NCBI GenBank assembly: GCA_003963225.1
Contig: RXKB01000006.1
Span: forward strand, 52,607 to 116,606
Direction: 5' to 3'
From: Candidatus Babelota bacterium
Lineage (GTDB): Bacteria; Babelota; Babeliae; Babelales; Vermiphilaceae
Length of the DNA stretch: 64,000 bases
In this document: in pieces, positions 55,746 to 64,000 of the stretch
Layout of the letters: every line of letters starts with the position of its first letter
Numbering within the stretch: position 1 is the first letter of the stretch
Program-made: the position numbers and the translations under genes
The notes under the pieces: generated by a model
What the model was told of the DNA's origin: nothing
Database searches by the model: none
What the model saw: the letters and a program-made list of their open reading frames with translations, nothing else

Positions 55746-56021
55746 ATGAGCAATATGCTTTTTTTATTTTTAATAATGTTTGGCATGGTGCAAAATGATT
55801 TTAATGCAGGGCCAAGCTTTATGTCCAAAGGTTCGCAAACTCCTATGACCCCACTTACTAAAAATGATATAGTCCCTGCTGTAAAAGAAGAACAAAAATC
55901 TGCAGAGCAAGAAGAAAAAAATTCAAAATCCGAGTCAATGTATATACAAGGAGGAAAGTATTTTATTCTTTTACTCGCTGTGGGTATAATGTTGGCAGGT
56001 GTTTTTATACCGAATCCCTAA
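55746..56021 (+). CDS. Small exported protein with C-terminal membrane helix (91 aa)
   Basis: The AAAAGG site is spaced for an ATG at 55738 that gives only Met-Lys-Lys and a stop, because the A run is six long. With seven A residues the frame would run Met-Lys-Lys into this ORF. Translation as it stands would start at ATG 55746. The product has a signal-like N-terminus (MLFLFLIMFGMVQ), a charged Glu/Lys/Gln middle and a hydrophobic helix (YFILLLAVGIMLAGVFI) next to the end. It may be a recent slippage mutant or a phase-variable gene. Confidence 0.6.
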   Translation: MSNMLFLFLIMFGMVQNDFNAGPSFMSKGSQTPMTPLTKNDIVPAVKEEQKSAEQEEKNSKSESMYIQGGKYFILLLAVGIMLAGVFIPNP

Positions 56022-56074
56022 AAAGGTGCTATCCGTAAACTATTGAGTTTTAGTAGGTGATTTTTACTCTACAT

Positions 56075-57865
56075 TCATAGATAAAAACTTGAGCCAATAA
56101 TATATATTTTTCCATCTTTTTCAATACGTTCGGCATGTGCAATTGCTTTGCGGTCATTAAAAGTAAACGTTGTTTTGGTTGGGCCAACTTGTGTTGCTTC
56201 AATTATGGTTCTTATAAATTGTTGCTCTTTTTGATCTTCCCAATCTTTAATATTTTTCCAAACAAGTTGATGGTTGTCTCCCCACGCAAAACATATGCCA
56301 CTGGTGTCAAACGCAAAAAGTTTTAAATCCCCTCGAATGTAGCCTCCATTAGGATCAATAAACAAAGCAAATGCATCTTGTGCAACTTTTGCTGATTGTA
56401 AAGCGGCTATACCGCTTTTGACTAGTATGACCATGGTCTCACTTTTAGAAACTGCATAAATGCCTGATGCTAGCACGTACTTGTCAATCCCTATTTTTAC
56501 TTCTTCCACATAAATTGATTGGTAAGCATTTTTTATTTTGCATGGCACCCAGCCTCCTCCAGATTTTGCCTGTTGTAAAATGCGCTGCACATATAAATTG
56601 CCGTCTTCATCTTTATCATTAAATGCATTTTTGCCAATGAGTTCATCATTTGCACCGCATGCAACAATGGTTCCTTTGCTGTCGTACAACGTAATACTTA
56701 GATCACCGTAACGATAAGTGTTGTCCCGCTTGCTTGAAAAAACATCAATTGAAGCTGTTTTTCCGTGTCCTTCAACATACTGAAAAGCTTTTGACACTAA
56801 ATTGACTGCTGCATCTTCGCTTGCTTCTGGATAATAACCACATGCTATAAAATAGCTATTGCCTTTGTTGTCTAATACTTTTTCTGCGTATACTTTTTTA
56901 AGGGCATTTTTTGATGTGTATTTAATCCATATGCCTTCACCAGCATTTTTTAGTTTAAGTTTATTAATAATTTCTTTGTTCGGATATACGCCGTTTGTAT
57001 CAACATATTCTAATGCATTAGTTCCTGTTAAACCTGGCCGATCTCCTTGGGCGTATACAGTGCCATCAAAACCTAAAGCAAATAAATATAAATCTCCATA
57101 GGTAAATATTGAGTGCAAAGGATAGTTCATACTACTGAATGGCTCACTAACACTATATCCTAATTTTAATGTTTCGTTAAAAAGAGCAACGCCTGCTTTG
57201 ACCATGTTAACAACGGCATCAGATTTTGTGTGCGGATAATAACCGGCGCCAATAATAAAATCTTGTCCATCTTTACTTATTTTTTTAATGTACGCTCTTT
57301 TTATTGCATTGCGCCATCCATATGATGTCCAGACTCCCTCTGGAATGGCAGTTTTAATGAGATTTTGAATGTAAAGCGTGCCGAACTGGTCTTTTGCATA
57401 GTACAAATTTTGAAAGATAAGCTGCTGCTGTTCACCATGTGCAATAATTCTTCCTTCTTTGTCTAATACAAAAAGGTACACCTCGCCAGAAATATAGTCT
57501 CGAGAATTGGAAAAGGTATTACAAGAGTCTGCAAGTTCATGCGCTTGCAAATAAGCTGATCCACGATTGACAAGGTCAACAACAGCTTGTTCTTTTTGTT
57601 GTATATCAAACCCTTTAATAAAAAGAGTTTGAGCTTCTTTTACTATATCTTCAGTTGCAAGTTCTGATATAGGTTTTTTATTTTTTTTAGAACGAGTTTT
57701 TAAAGCAGACTCTTGATTATTTTTCGCGCTATTTTCTATTACCAATGCAGAAGCTTGTTTTTGAGCTCTTTTTGGTAGTTCATTATCTGCAACTAACTTG
57801 ATGTAGGAATTACCAAAAAATAAACTTAATAATACTGTGCTAGTAATTGATAATAGATGCTTCAT
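56075..57865 (-). CDS. Exported protein with four tandem Cache domains
   Basis: Cache domains are extracellular small-molecule sensors. After a signal peptide (LLSITSTVLLSLFFGNSYI) and a Lys-rich linker, four similar units cover residues about 92-211, 215-345, 350-470 and 477-596. Each has a helix with Val-x-x-Val-x-x-Gly/Ala, a YGDL/RGDL-type strand (YGDLYLF, YGDLSIT, RGDLKLF), A-x-G, a GxW or similar turn and a final GYY/GIY strand. No membrane helix, kinase or methyl-accepting domain follows, so it could be a soluble binding or sensor protein. An AAGGGA site precedes the ATG. Confidence 0.8.
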   Translation of the reverse strand: MKHLLSITSTVLLSLFFGNSYIKLVADNELPKRAQKQASALVIENSAKNNQESALKTRSKKNKKPISELATEDIVKEAQTLFIKGFDIQQKEQAVVDLVNRGSAYLQAHELADSCNTFSNSRDYISGEVYLFVLDKEGRIIAHGEQQQLIFQNLYYAKDQFGTLYIQNLIKTAIPEGVWTSYGWRNAIKRAYIKKISKDGQDFIIGAGYYPHTKSDAVVNMVKAGVALFNETLKLGYSVSEPFSSMNYPLHSIFTYGDLYLFALGFDGTVYAQGDRPGLTGTNALEYVDTNGVYPNKEIINKLKLKNAGEGIWIKYTSKNALKKVYAEKVLDNKGNSYFIACGYYPEASEDAAVNLVSKAFQYVEGHGKTASIDVFSSKRDNTYRYGDLSITLYDSKGTIVACGANDELIGKNAFNDKDEDGNLYVQRILQQAKSGGGWVPCKIKNAYQSIYVEEVKIGIDKYVLASGIYAVSKSETMVILVKSGIAALQSAKVAQDAFALFIDPNGGYIRGDLKLFAFDTSGICFAWGDNHQLVWKNIKDWEDQKEQQFIRTIIEATQVGPTKTTFTFNDRKAIAHAERIEKDGKIYIIGSSFYL

Positions 57866-57900
57866 TTTTTCCCTTTTTATAAATGCTTTTTACAATTTAT

Positions 57901-58602
57901 TTATTCTTTTCGTTTGCCCATAAATCGTAAAAGGTATATAAAAAGATTAATAAAGTCTAAATAAAGCATTAAGGCGCCTAGAATGGTAATTTTATACCCC
58001 ATGTCTTGATCGCCAGCTCTGCTTTGTTGCTGTATAAAGTTTTTTATTCTTTGCGCATCATATGCTGTTAATAAAGTAAATATAACCACGCCCACAGCAG
58101 ACATTACAAGATCGAGAACTTGATTTTGTAAAAAGATATTAAAAATCATAGAAATCACAAGACCAAATAAAAGCATAAGTAAAATATTGCCCATGCTGCT
58201 TAAATCAGACTTTGTGTAATGGCCATACGCAGCCATAAAACCAAACATCCCGGCTGTTGTTAAAAACGTAGTAGCTATAGATCCTGCTGTGTATAACAAA
58301 AATATGGCCGACAAAGTAACACCAACACTTGCAGCATAGGTAAAAAATATGCCGAGAGCTGCAGCAAAACTGAGTCTTGGAAGCATGGAAGATAAGCTAA
58401 CAACGAGCCCAATTTGCAATAAAAATACAGCAAAAAGTGCTATTGGATTTTGATGTACAAATACAAAAAATGAATAAGAAGATAAAGTAATATATGAACT
58501 TATAGCAGAAATTGCCAGTGCGGCTGCCATCCATCCATATACTGCTTCTAATAAGTTGCCGCTTGTCTTTGTTTGATTTACTGAGACATTATTATTGAAC
58601 AT
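57901..58602 (-). CDS. Bax inhibitor-1 (YccA/YetJ) family membrane protein
   Basis: BI-1 proteins are seven-helix membrane proteins; some bacterial ones act as calcium leak channels or modulate FtsH. The start is ATG 58602, after AAGGAG. The protein has the family opening VYGWMAAALAISAISSY, seven helices, the GHYTKSDLSSMGNI loop, TAYDAQRIKNFIQQ and the final LMLYLDFINLFIYLLRFMG signature. It is complete at 233 aa. It is 35 bases from the Cache gene downstream, and the two may be cotranscribed. Confidence 0.93.
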   Translation of the reverse strand: MFNNNVSVNQTKTSGNLLEAVYGWMAAALAISAISSYITLSSYSFFVFVHQNPIALFAVFLLQIGLVVSLSSMLPRLSFAAALGIFFTYAASVGVTLSAIFLLYTAGSIATTFLTTAGMFGFMAAYGHYTKSDLSSMGNILLMLLFGLVISMIFNIFLQNQVLDLVMSAVGVVIFTLLTAYDAQRIKNFIQQQSRAGDQDMGYKITILGALMLYLDFINLFIYLLRFMGKRKE

Positions 58603-58702
58603 ACATGAACTCCTTATTGTCAAATGACAATTAGTTAGAAAAGTAGGGTATAAACCATATATTAATTATAGTATATGCAATGGCTAAAAAAGAAGCAAGT
58701 TG

Positions 58703-59338
58703 CTATATGTTATTGTATTTTTTTATAAAGGTAGGTGGCACCCAGTGAGGTACGATTGGGTAATTTTGACTATTGCTATTGCCTTTGTAAGGGAATTGTT
58801 CATCCTCTGTCTCTTCTTTTAAGTTGACAGCTACATGATTAAGCTGATCTGACTTATGCCCCCATGCATTTATAGAATTAAACAACAATGAGCTGTATGA
58901 AAATAACAAATCTGTTTTATTAGCGAGTGTATTTACTATTGTATAGAGGACCAAAAATCCCATAACAAAACTTAAAGCGTCCAATACTTGCAATGATTTA
59001 ACAATGCGTGCTCTGCGAACATGCTTGGGCAAGATAGCGTTCCAAATTTTTTTGCCTCCGGATTGTTGTATAATATTAAGCAAAGAGTAAGCCATCTTAC
59101 TAATAAAAAAAAGCTTTCTTTTTTTTTTCACAGGGAGGTCTTCTTCGATAGGAGCAGGTATTTTTTTTGAGTCTTTTTGAGGAGTCATTTTTTTTGTATT
59201 AGTACCTATAGAATCATTTTCGAGCATATGTTGTAAAAAAGCTGGCTTTTCAACGTTGTTAGGCAAGGCATATGCTGTAATTGAAAGGCCAGCTAAAAAA
59301 ATAACACCTAAACAGATGAAAAAAGTAAAAAAACGCAT
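58703..59338 (-). CDS. Exported membrane protein of unknown function (211 aa)
   Basis: The start is placed at ATG 59338 (MRFFTFFICLGVIFLAGLSI), a signal peptide or first helix. A charged linker (EEDLPVKKKRKL) and one clear membrane helix (LSFVMGFLVLYTIVNTL, about residues 122-138) follow, and a Pro/Asn-rich tail ends the protein. No domain is recognised. Confidence 0.65.
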   Translation of the reverse strand: MRFFTFFICLGVIFLAGLSITAYALPNNVEKPAFLQHMLENDSIGTNTKKMTPQKDSKKIPAPIEEDLPVKKKRKLFFISKMAYSLLNIIQQSGGKKIWNAILPKHVRRARIVKSLQVLDALSFVMGFLVLYTIVNTLANKTDLLFSYSSLLFNSINAWGHKSDQLNHVAVNLKEETEDEQFPYKGNSNSQNYPIVPHWVPPTFIKKYNNI

Positions 59339-59632
59339 ACTCAAAAAGAATTTAAATTTTTAAAAAATACACTTAATGAATATTAATATAATAAATAAAT
59401 AAAAAAAGTCAAAACATTTTGGTTTTTATTTATTAAAAGTATTTTTTTAATTGGTGTCAGAGATGTGTTTTTTAAAGGTTTGTTTTTATTGATATTCCCA
59501 AGCTAAAGACTCCAAGTGCAAATGATTTAATAAATATACTGGAAAAGACTGTTCTGCAAAACATAGATGCAAACAATCCTGAACCAAGCTCAAGTATTTA
59601 GATACTTCAGAGAGCCTATGCTATTTTTATAG

Positions 59633-62600
59633 TTACATGCTATTGCGGTCTTGTGGATTTAGTCTTTGTGTATTGCCGTTTTTTATTAATCTAAAATATT
59701 CTGCGACTTCTATATTATGTTCTTTTAATGTTTTAATAATTAACAAACGTACATCGCTTGCAATATCCCACATATCTTGTGTGAAGGCTGAACTTACAAA
59801 GCCACGAATTAAAAATAAGTAACCAAACTCACTAAAATCTTCAAGCCTGATCATAGGCTTTGGGTTACGTAAAACATTTGGGTGGTTCCCAATTGCGCTA
59901 TGTAAAAGATCTTTGACTATTTGAGGATCTTCTTTGTAGGCAATCATAATAAAAATATCATCAAAAGCTATAAAATTGCGCACATAATTCCAATTGGTGA
60001 TTGTCCTATTTATAATTTGAGCGTTAGGAATAACAATAGTTGTGCTATTTTTTTTTCTGATAATAACAGCACGAGGTGTAATTTTACGTACAAATCCAAA
60101 AGTTTCATTATCTAATTTAATAAAATCTCCAATTTTTAGTGGTCGTTGTACTAAAATAATAAAGTATGCAACAAAATCTCCTATTGGTTCGCGCACATAC
60201 CAACCAATACCAATAGCAAGTGCTCCAATTAAATAACCTATTAAATCGCCTAAGCCAACATTTTTAAAACCAAAAAAAATAAATATAATCATGATAAAAT
60301 ATTGAATAAAGCGTGTAGTAGTATACTGTACGCCTGCATCCACCACAAGCAAATCAAATATTTTATCTAATACAAAACGGTTAATAGCATAAGCAGCAAC
60401 GAGTCCAAGCATCACAAATGCTATAATTTGTAAAATAGAAAGCAAAGTAATGGGATACGTTGTTGCTTCTAGTAATAATGGTCTATATGCAAGATCAACA
60501 ATATCACTGATGCCAATATGCCATCCCCATATTTTTGCAATGACAATACATCCAATAAATATAATAGAAAAAAATGATCCTATTATTAGCAATCCAAACC
60601 AGGTTCGTGCGTGATTAAATCGTTCACGCACTACCTCGTCATCATCTATAAAAAATAAATCAGAAGCGCTTTTTTTAGACCAGCGATATATTGCTAATAA
60701 TAACTTGGTTAAGACTAGCGTATATAAAGATGCAGAAAGAATGTACAGCACTAACCTGCCAAATCCAACGTATGGATTGCTCATCACAATAATTGCTATA
60801 ACGAAAAATAAAATAAGATAAAAATAGTAATCTACTTGTTCATGTATCCATCCCCAAAGTTCATTTTTTTGAGGAATTATTGATAAAATTTGATCTTTGG
60901 TAATAAGAGATATAAGCGAAATTTGGAATATAATAAAATTAATTGCAAGTAAAATGGTTGGTAATTCTGTTGTGTAATAACTTATATGTATAAACGCCTG
61001 TCTGAAAAAGAAAATAGTGGTTGTTGCATACAATAATATGGAAAATACTATGACAAATCTTTTTTGAAAATCAGAAGAAATAATTGCATAATCATGCCTT
61101 GCATTAAAGCTAATCAATTTGTGGATAAATTTATTAATAATAAAAAGTAAAAATGGGATAGAAAGTAAGGCAAAAAAAGCATAAGTATATGGATCAGAAA
61201 GCCAAAACATACAAGTGGATGCGGCAATAATCCATAACCCAAGAACAATCCAATTTTCATGAATAAAATAAGTCAATAAGCCTGCTAAAAAGCAACTCGT
61301 TTTAATAAGACCAGCGGAGCTTTTATCTGCATGTAATAGAAAGAAATTGTATAAAGCAGGAAGTTTATTTTTTATATTAATAATAATAAGAAGCAAAATA
61401 ATAATTTTTATTAGTAGTAAAAAAAGCAGCATTGTCCATTGATTAATGTTTGAAACTTGGTTTTTCCAAGATTTAAATTCTAATCGTAAAAGATATGTTT
61501 TCATATCATTCAAGAAAGTTATTATATCAGGAACAACATTTTTAATTCCTTGTAAAGTTATTGCATATTCTGGCCTATACCAGATAGTTGTTGATTGTAG
61601 TTCTGCCAAAATAAAAAGAATTAAGCGTATAGTACCGTTTACTTCAGAAATAATCCCTGAGTATACACCAGTTAGTTTTCCTAAAACATCAATCCGTTTT
61701 TTTACAAAATCTTCTGCGCTATTTAACATTTCAAGAATGCGTATGTATTCATTGTTATTATTTTTAAATAGATAATCTCTTTGTTTATAAACCCGTTCTC
61801 TCCAGTCGTTAATATTATCTAACACTTTTTTTTGTTGGTTTAAAAGGTCGGCAACAGTGCTGATGCGTTCTTTACAGATAGCAAGGGTAGACAGAGCGTC
61901 TGCTTTTTGAGTTTCATATTGCTTAATAGTCTGAGAAATTTCTTCGCCTGAGCTGAATTTATGAAATGATATTTTATGGTAGGTTTCTTTTGCTGTAGTT
62001 TGCATAACAATATAATTAAACTTTTCATCTTCTAGGGTGCGTTGCATTTCTAAAAGGTCTCGTTCTTTGGCAAGCCAAAGAGTTTCTGCGTTTAACGTCC
62101 CTAATGAAACTATAGAAAGATATGATGAAACTGTTTGTTTTGGTTCTCTACGCCATGCATCTAGGTCTGGGCCTGTTGGTATTTGGTTTTCAGCTGCAAA
62201 GTTGTCGCGATAGTAATCTTTTATTTTTTGTTCTTTTGCAAGACGATCTCTTTCATGCTGATATCGTTCACGGCGAGTAAAATAGTTTTTCTTTTGGCTG
62301 TTTAAAAATTCACGCGCATGAATTAGGTCTGGCTCTGTGACTCTAATTGATGATTTTATTGTTTTTAAATGTTGTTTTAAAATATCTAGATGTATTCGTT
62401 CAATAAGTAATTTTAGTTGAGTCATTTCAGATGCATATTTACTTTCTAGAATGCGTAATTCGTATAAGTCTTTTTTGTATCTAAAAAGCTGTTCTTCTGT
62501 TGCAATTAATGTTTTTTCCTGTTGTTCAATAGTGAGTGATTCATAGTGATCATTTTGAGTTTGTTTTTCTGCAAAATCTTGCAAATCACTTAGGCGCTTT

Positions 62601-63226
62601 GCATGGTCTTCTTCAATGCTTTTAAGCATTCTTTTTCTATTTTCACGGTCTACTTGTGTATTTTTATCTTGTTCTGCAAGTTGAGCCAAAAGCCTTTCTA
62701 ATGAAACAATCATGTTATTGCAATTATCCAAATCGTCAAATGAATAATAAGCTACTTTTTCTAAATGACGTTCTTCTTTAAATTTTTTACATTCAGGATC
62801 TGCAACAAACTTTTTAAGCTCTTCAATAAAAGTTGTGGATAATGTTTCAAGATCATCGTGTCCTCTTTGTATATCTTTTAATACTTGAAGTGCTTCTTTA
62901 TTAAGATAAAGTTTTTTGTTTAAGTATTTATTATTAGGGTAATAAACTAACGAGCGTTCTAATGATTTATTGTTGTTTTCAATTTCTTCAATTTCTTCTT
63001 TTAGTTTTTGAGCCGTTTCTTCTTTTTTGGCGAGCCTTTCAATACGTTCATCTTGTAGTTTTGTGAGTTGATTTTGCTTATCTTGTATAAAATCAATAAA
63101 AAGTTGGTCAGTTGGTGAATTAAAATTAACACCTGTTGCTTTTTTAAATGTTTCAACAATGCTATCAGCTTGTATATTTAAGCTTAGCCATAAACCAACA
63201 AGCATAATGCAAAATGTTTTTTTCAT
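59633..63226 (-). CDS. Large MscS-family mechanosensitive channel (MscK/MscM type)
   Basis: The C-terminal part (about residues 960-1170) is an MscS domain: pore helix region LIGYLIGALAIGIGWYVREP, the VQRPLKIGDFIKLDN beta-domain motif, VIIRKKNSTTIVIPNAQIIN and a C-terminal alpha/beta domain. A signal peptide (FCIMLVGLWLSLNIQA) and a long coiled-coil region (about residues 50-480) come first, then about ten membrane helices. This is the layout of MscK/YjeP-type giants (about 1,100 aa). The role is likely release of solutes on osmotic downshock. It overlaps the upstream gene by 4 bases. Confidence 0.93.
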   Translation of the reverse strand: MKKTFCIMLVGLWLSLNIQADSIVETFKKATGVNFNSPTDQLFIDFIQDKQNQLTKLQDERIERLAKKEETAQKLKEEIEEIENNNKSLERSLVYYPNNKYLNKKLYLNKEALQVLKDIQRGHDDLETLSTTFIEELKKFVADPECKKFKEERHLEKVAYYSFDDLDNCNNMIVSLERLLAQLAEQDKNTQVDRENRKRMLKSIEEDHAKRLSDLQDFAEKQTQNDHYESLTIEQQEKTLIATEEQLFRYKKDLYELRILESKYASEMTQLKLLIERIHLDILKQHLKTIKSSIRVTEPDLIHAREFLNSQKKNYFTRRERYQHERDRLAKEQKIKDYYRDNFAAENQIPTGPDLDAWRREPKQTVSSYLSIVSLGTLNAETLWLAKERDLLEMQRTLEDEKFNYIVMQTTAKETYHKISFHKFSSGEEISQTIKQYETQKADALSTLAICKERISTVADLLNQQKKVLDNINDWRERVYKQRDYLFKNNNNEYIRILEMLNSAEDFVKKRIDVLGKLTGVYSGIISEVNGTIRLILFILAELQSTTIWYRPEYAITLQGIKNVVPDIITFLNDMKTYLLRLEFKSWKNQVSNINQWTMLLFLLLIKIIILLLIIINIKNKLPALYNFFLLHADKSSAGLIKTSCFLAGLLTYFIHENWIVLGLWIIAASTCMFWLSDPYTYAFFALLSIPFLLFIINKFIHKLISFNARHDYAIISSDFQKRFVIVFSILLYATTTIFFFRQAFIHISYYTTELPTILLAINFIIFQISLISLITKDQILSIIPQKNELWGWIHEQVDYYFYLILFFVIAIIVMSNPYVGFGRLVLYILSASLYTLVLTKLLLAIYRWSKKSASDLFFIDDDEVVRERFNHARTWFGLLIIGSFFSIIFIGCIVIAKIWGWHIGISDIVDLAYRPLLLEATTYPITLLSILQIIAFVMLGLVAAYAINRFVLDKIFDLLVVDAGVQYTTTRFIQYFIMIIFIFFGFKNVGLGDLIGYLIGALAIGIGWYVREPIGDFVAYFIILVQRPLKIGDFIKLDNETFGFVRKITPRAVIIRKKNSTTIVIPNAQIINRTITNWNYVRNFIAFDDIFIMIAYKEDPQIVKDLLHSAIGNHPNVLRNPKPMIRLEDFSEFGYLFLIRGFVSSAFTQDMWDIASDVRLLIIKTLKEHNIEVAEYFRLIKNGNTQRLNPQDRNSM

Positions 63227-63813
63227 ATTTTTCCGCAGTGGGCTCTAAAATAAGTTGTTTTAAATTTATTTAATTTCTGGTGCATATCAAAAATAGTAAG
63301 AAGCCAATTATTAAGCGCTTCTTCTTCTGCTAAATGTAAAGATTCTATAGTCACTCTGTCAATAGGCAGTGTATTAATTTTGTGAAAAAAAGAAATAATA
63401 GATTTTTGTTCTTCTTTATAAATACTTAATAGAAAAAGAATTTTACCAATAAAAAGTTTTTTCCAAAGCGCATCTTCAACATAAAAATTTGTTGGTTGAT
63501 GATACAAAAAAAGTACATGGTCAAAAAGCCCGTGTATTGTTTTGCCGACGGGGGTAAATGCATATATAATTTCAAAAATATGATGTAAAAAATAGATGTT
63601 TTCTTTGGCTATTGCTAGCGGTAAGTCTTCTATGCTAACACACTCGCCAAAAGCAACATCGCCTTTTTGTTTTTTGGTATACACAATATAGGATCCAATA
63701 GAAAGAAGCTTTTTACCATCCATAAAAACATGTTGCATAGTATTATTTTCATCAAGAATTGCTGTTTTGCTGTGGAACGCTGTTTTATATATAATAATGC
63801 CTTTATAATGCAT
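63223..63813 (-). CDS. Possible RecO-like DNA repair protein
   Basis: RecO loads RecA by displacing SSB at gaps. The 196 aa protein (start ATG 63813; ATG 63849 is in frame upstream) opens with HYKGIIIYKTAFHSKTAILD and MDGKKLLSIGSYIVYTKKQKGD, which has the length and strand pattern of the RecO OB-fold. The helical rest (FLHHIFEIIYAFTPVGKTIH, then LFDHVLFLY) resembles the RecO helical domain. The zinc-finger cysteines are absent, as in many RecO proteins. The evidence is by eye and weak. It is coupled to the MscS gene by a 4-base overlap. Confidence 0.4.
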   Translation of the reverse strand: MHYKGIIIYKTAFHSKTAILDENNTMQHVFMDGKKLLSIGSYIVYTKKQKGDVAFGECVSIEDLPLAIAKENIYFLHHIFEIIYAFTPVGKTIHGLFDHVLFLYHQPTNFYVEDALWKKLFIGKILFLLSIYKEEQKSIISFFHKINTLPIDRVTIESLHLAEEEALNNWLLTIFDMHQKLNKFKTTYFRAHCGKI

Positions 63814-64000
63814 TACAGTCTCTTTCTTATAAATATAATTTTTATACATACTATTTTTTATGCATATCAGTGTACCATTAAGAAAAAATAAAGCCTTGGT
63901 AAAATTTTTAATAAATTTTGCTTATTAATATAAATAATGGTATCATTAAAAAATATAAATAATTTTTTAACTTTTTAATCAAAATGTTTTTAAAAAAATA

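Noticed and set aside
59476..59601. Short open frame reading IDIPKLKTPSANDLINILEK
   Set aside because: It has no start codon or ribosome binding site and only 41 codons. It may be a gene remnant, but nothing supports it.

Overview
The window is strongly AT-rich and gene-dense on both strands. It carries a bacterial core set: tmRNA, tRNA-Leu, ftsQ-like/ftsA/ftsZ, alaS, polA, mutL, rho, secF, rpmA, rpsF, rpsR, typA, truA, trmH, acpS, trxA and comM. These are mixed with many lineage-specific exported proteins: coiled-coil proteins, a phospholipase D-like enzyme, a class 3 lipase, HAD and Cache proteins, and small proteins with a C-terminal membrane helix. Almost no biosynthetic metabolism is visible, but transporters are present (an OPT-like carrier and two DMT carriers). 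This mix fits a reduced, host-associated bacterium, and the style is most like Candidatus Dependentiae (TM6/Babeliae). That assignment is an inference, because the window holds no 16S rRNA gene.

Layout. Positions 1-251 are the 3' part of tmRNA, followed by an exported protein, a PilM/PilN-like pair and an OPT-like transporter (to 4.8 kb). Positions 4.8-9.3 kb hold a minus-strand run of exported coiled-coil proteins and a PLD-like enzyme. Then come trxA, comM and acpS (10-12.5 kb). From 12.6 to 15.9 kb is an accessory patch with an IS1595-type transposase pseudogene, a displaced copy of the alaS 3' end and an exported protein next to intact alaS (to 18.5 kb). Accessory exported proteins and a decayed membrane-protein gene lead to ftsQ-like/ftsA/ftsZ (23.4-26.6 kb). 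More exported proteins follow, then NUDIX, GNAT, truA, typA, rpsR and rpsF (29.6-34.4 kb). An exported MutS-like ATPase, tRNA-Leu and mutL follow (34.7-39.8 kb). Two small exported proteins lie between mutL and a displaced copy of the mutL 5' end (39.8-40.8 kb). The rest holds DMT carriers, lipase, trmH, rho, secF, rpmA, polA, a pseudogene, HAD, a four-Cache protein, a BI-1 protein, a giant MscS-like channel and a possible RecO.

The most interesting structure is a repeated insertion pattern. At both alaS (3' end) and mutL (5' end), accessory genes for exported proteins sit directly against an intact housekeeping gene, and a second, diverged, truncated copy of the same end of that gene lies on their far side. 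Each pair of copies shares a perfect repeat (34 bp at alaS, 28 bp at mutL). This is the footprint expected if foreign DNA entered by one homologous and one illegitimate crossover, or by an element that rebuilds the gene end it enters. ComM and PilM/PilN-like genes in the same window make natural transformation a reasonable route.

A second theme is a shared protein plan in about ten otherwise unrelated genes: an N-terminal signal peptide, a variable or coiled-coil body, and a single hydrophobic helix at the extreme C-terminus with a short tail. This looks like a common export-and-anchor format for the organism's surface or host-facing proteins.
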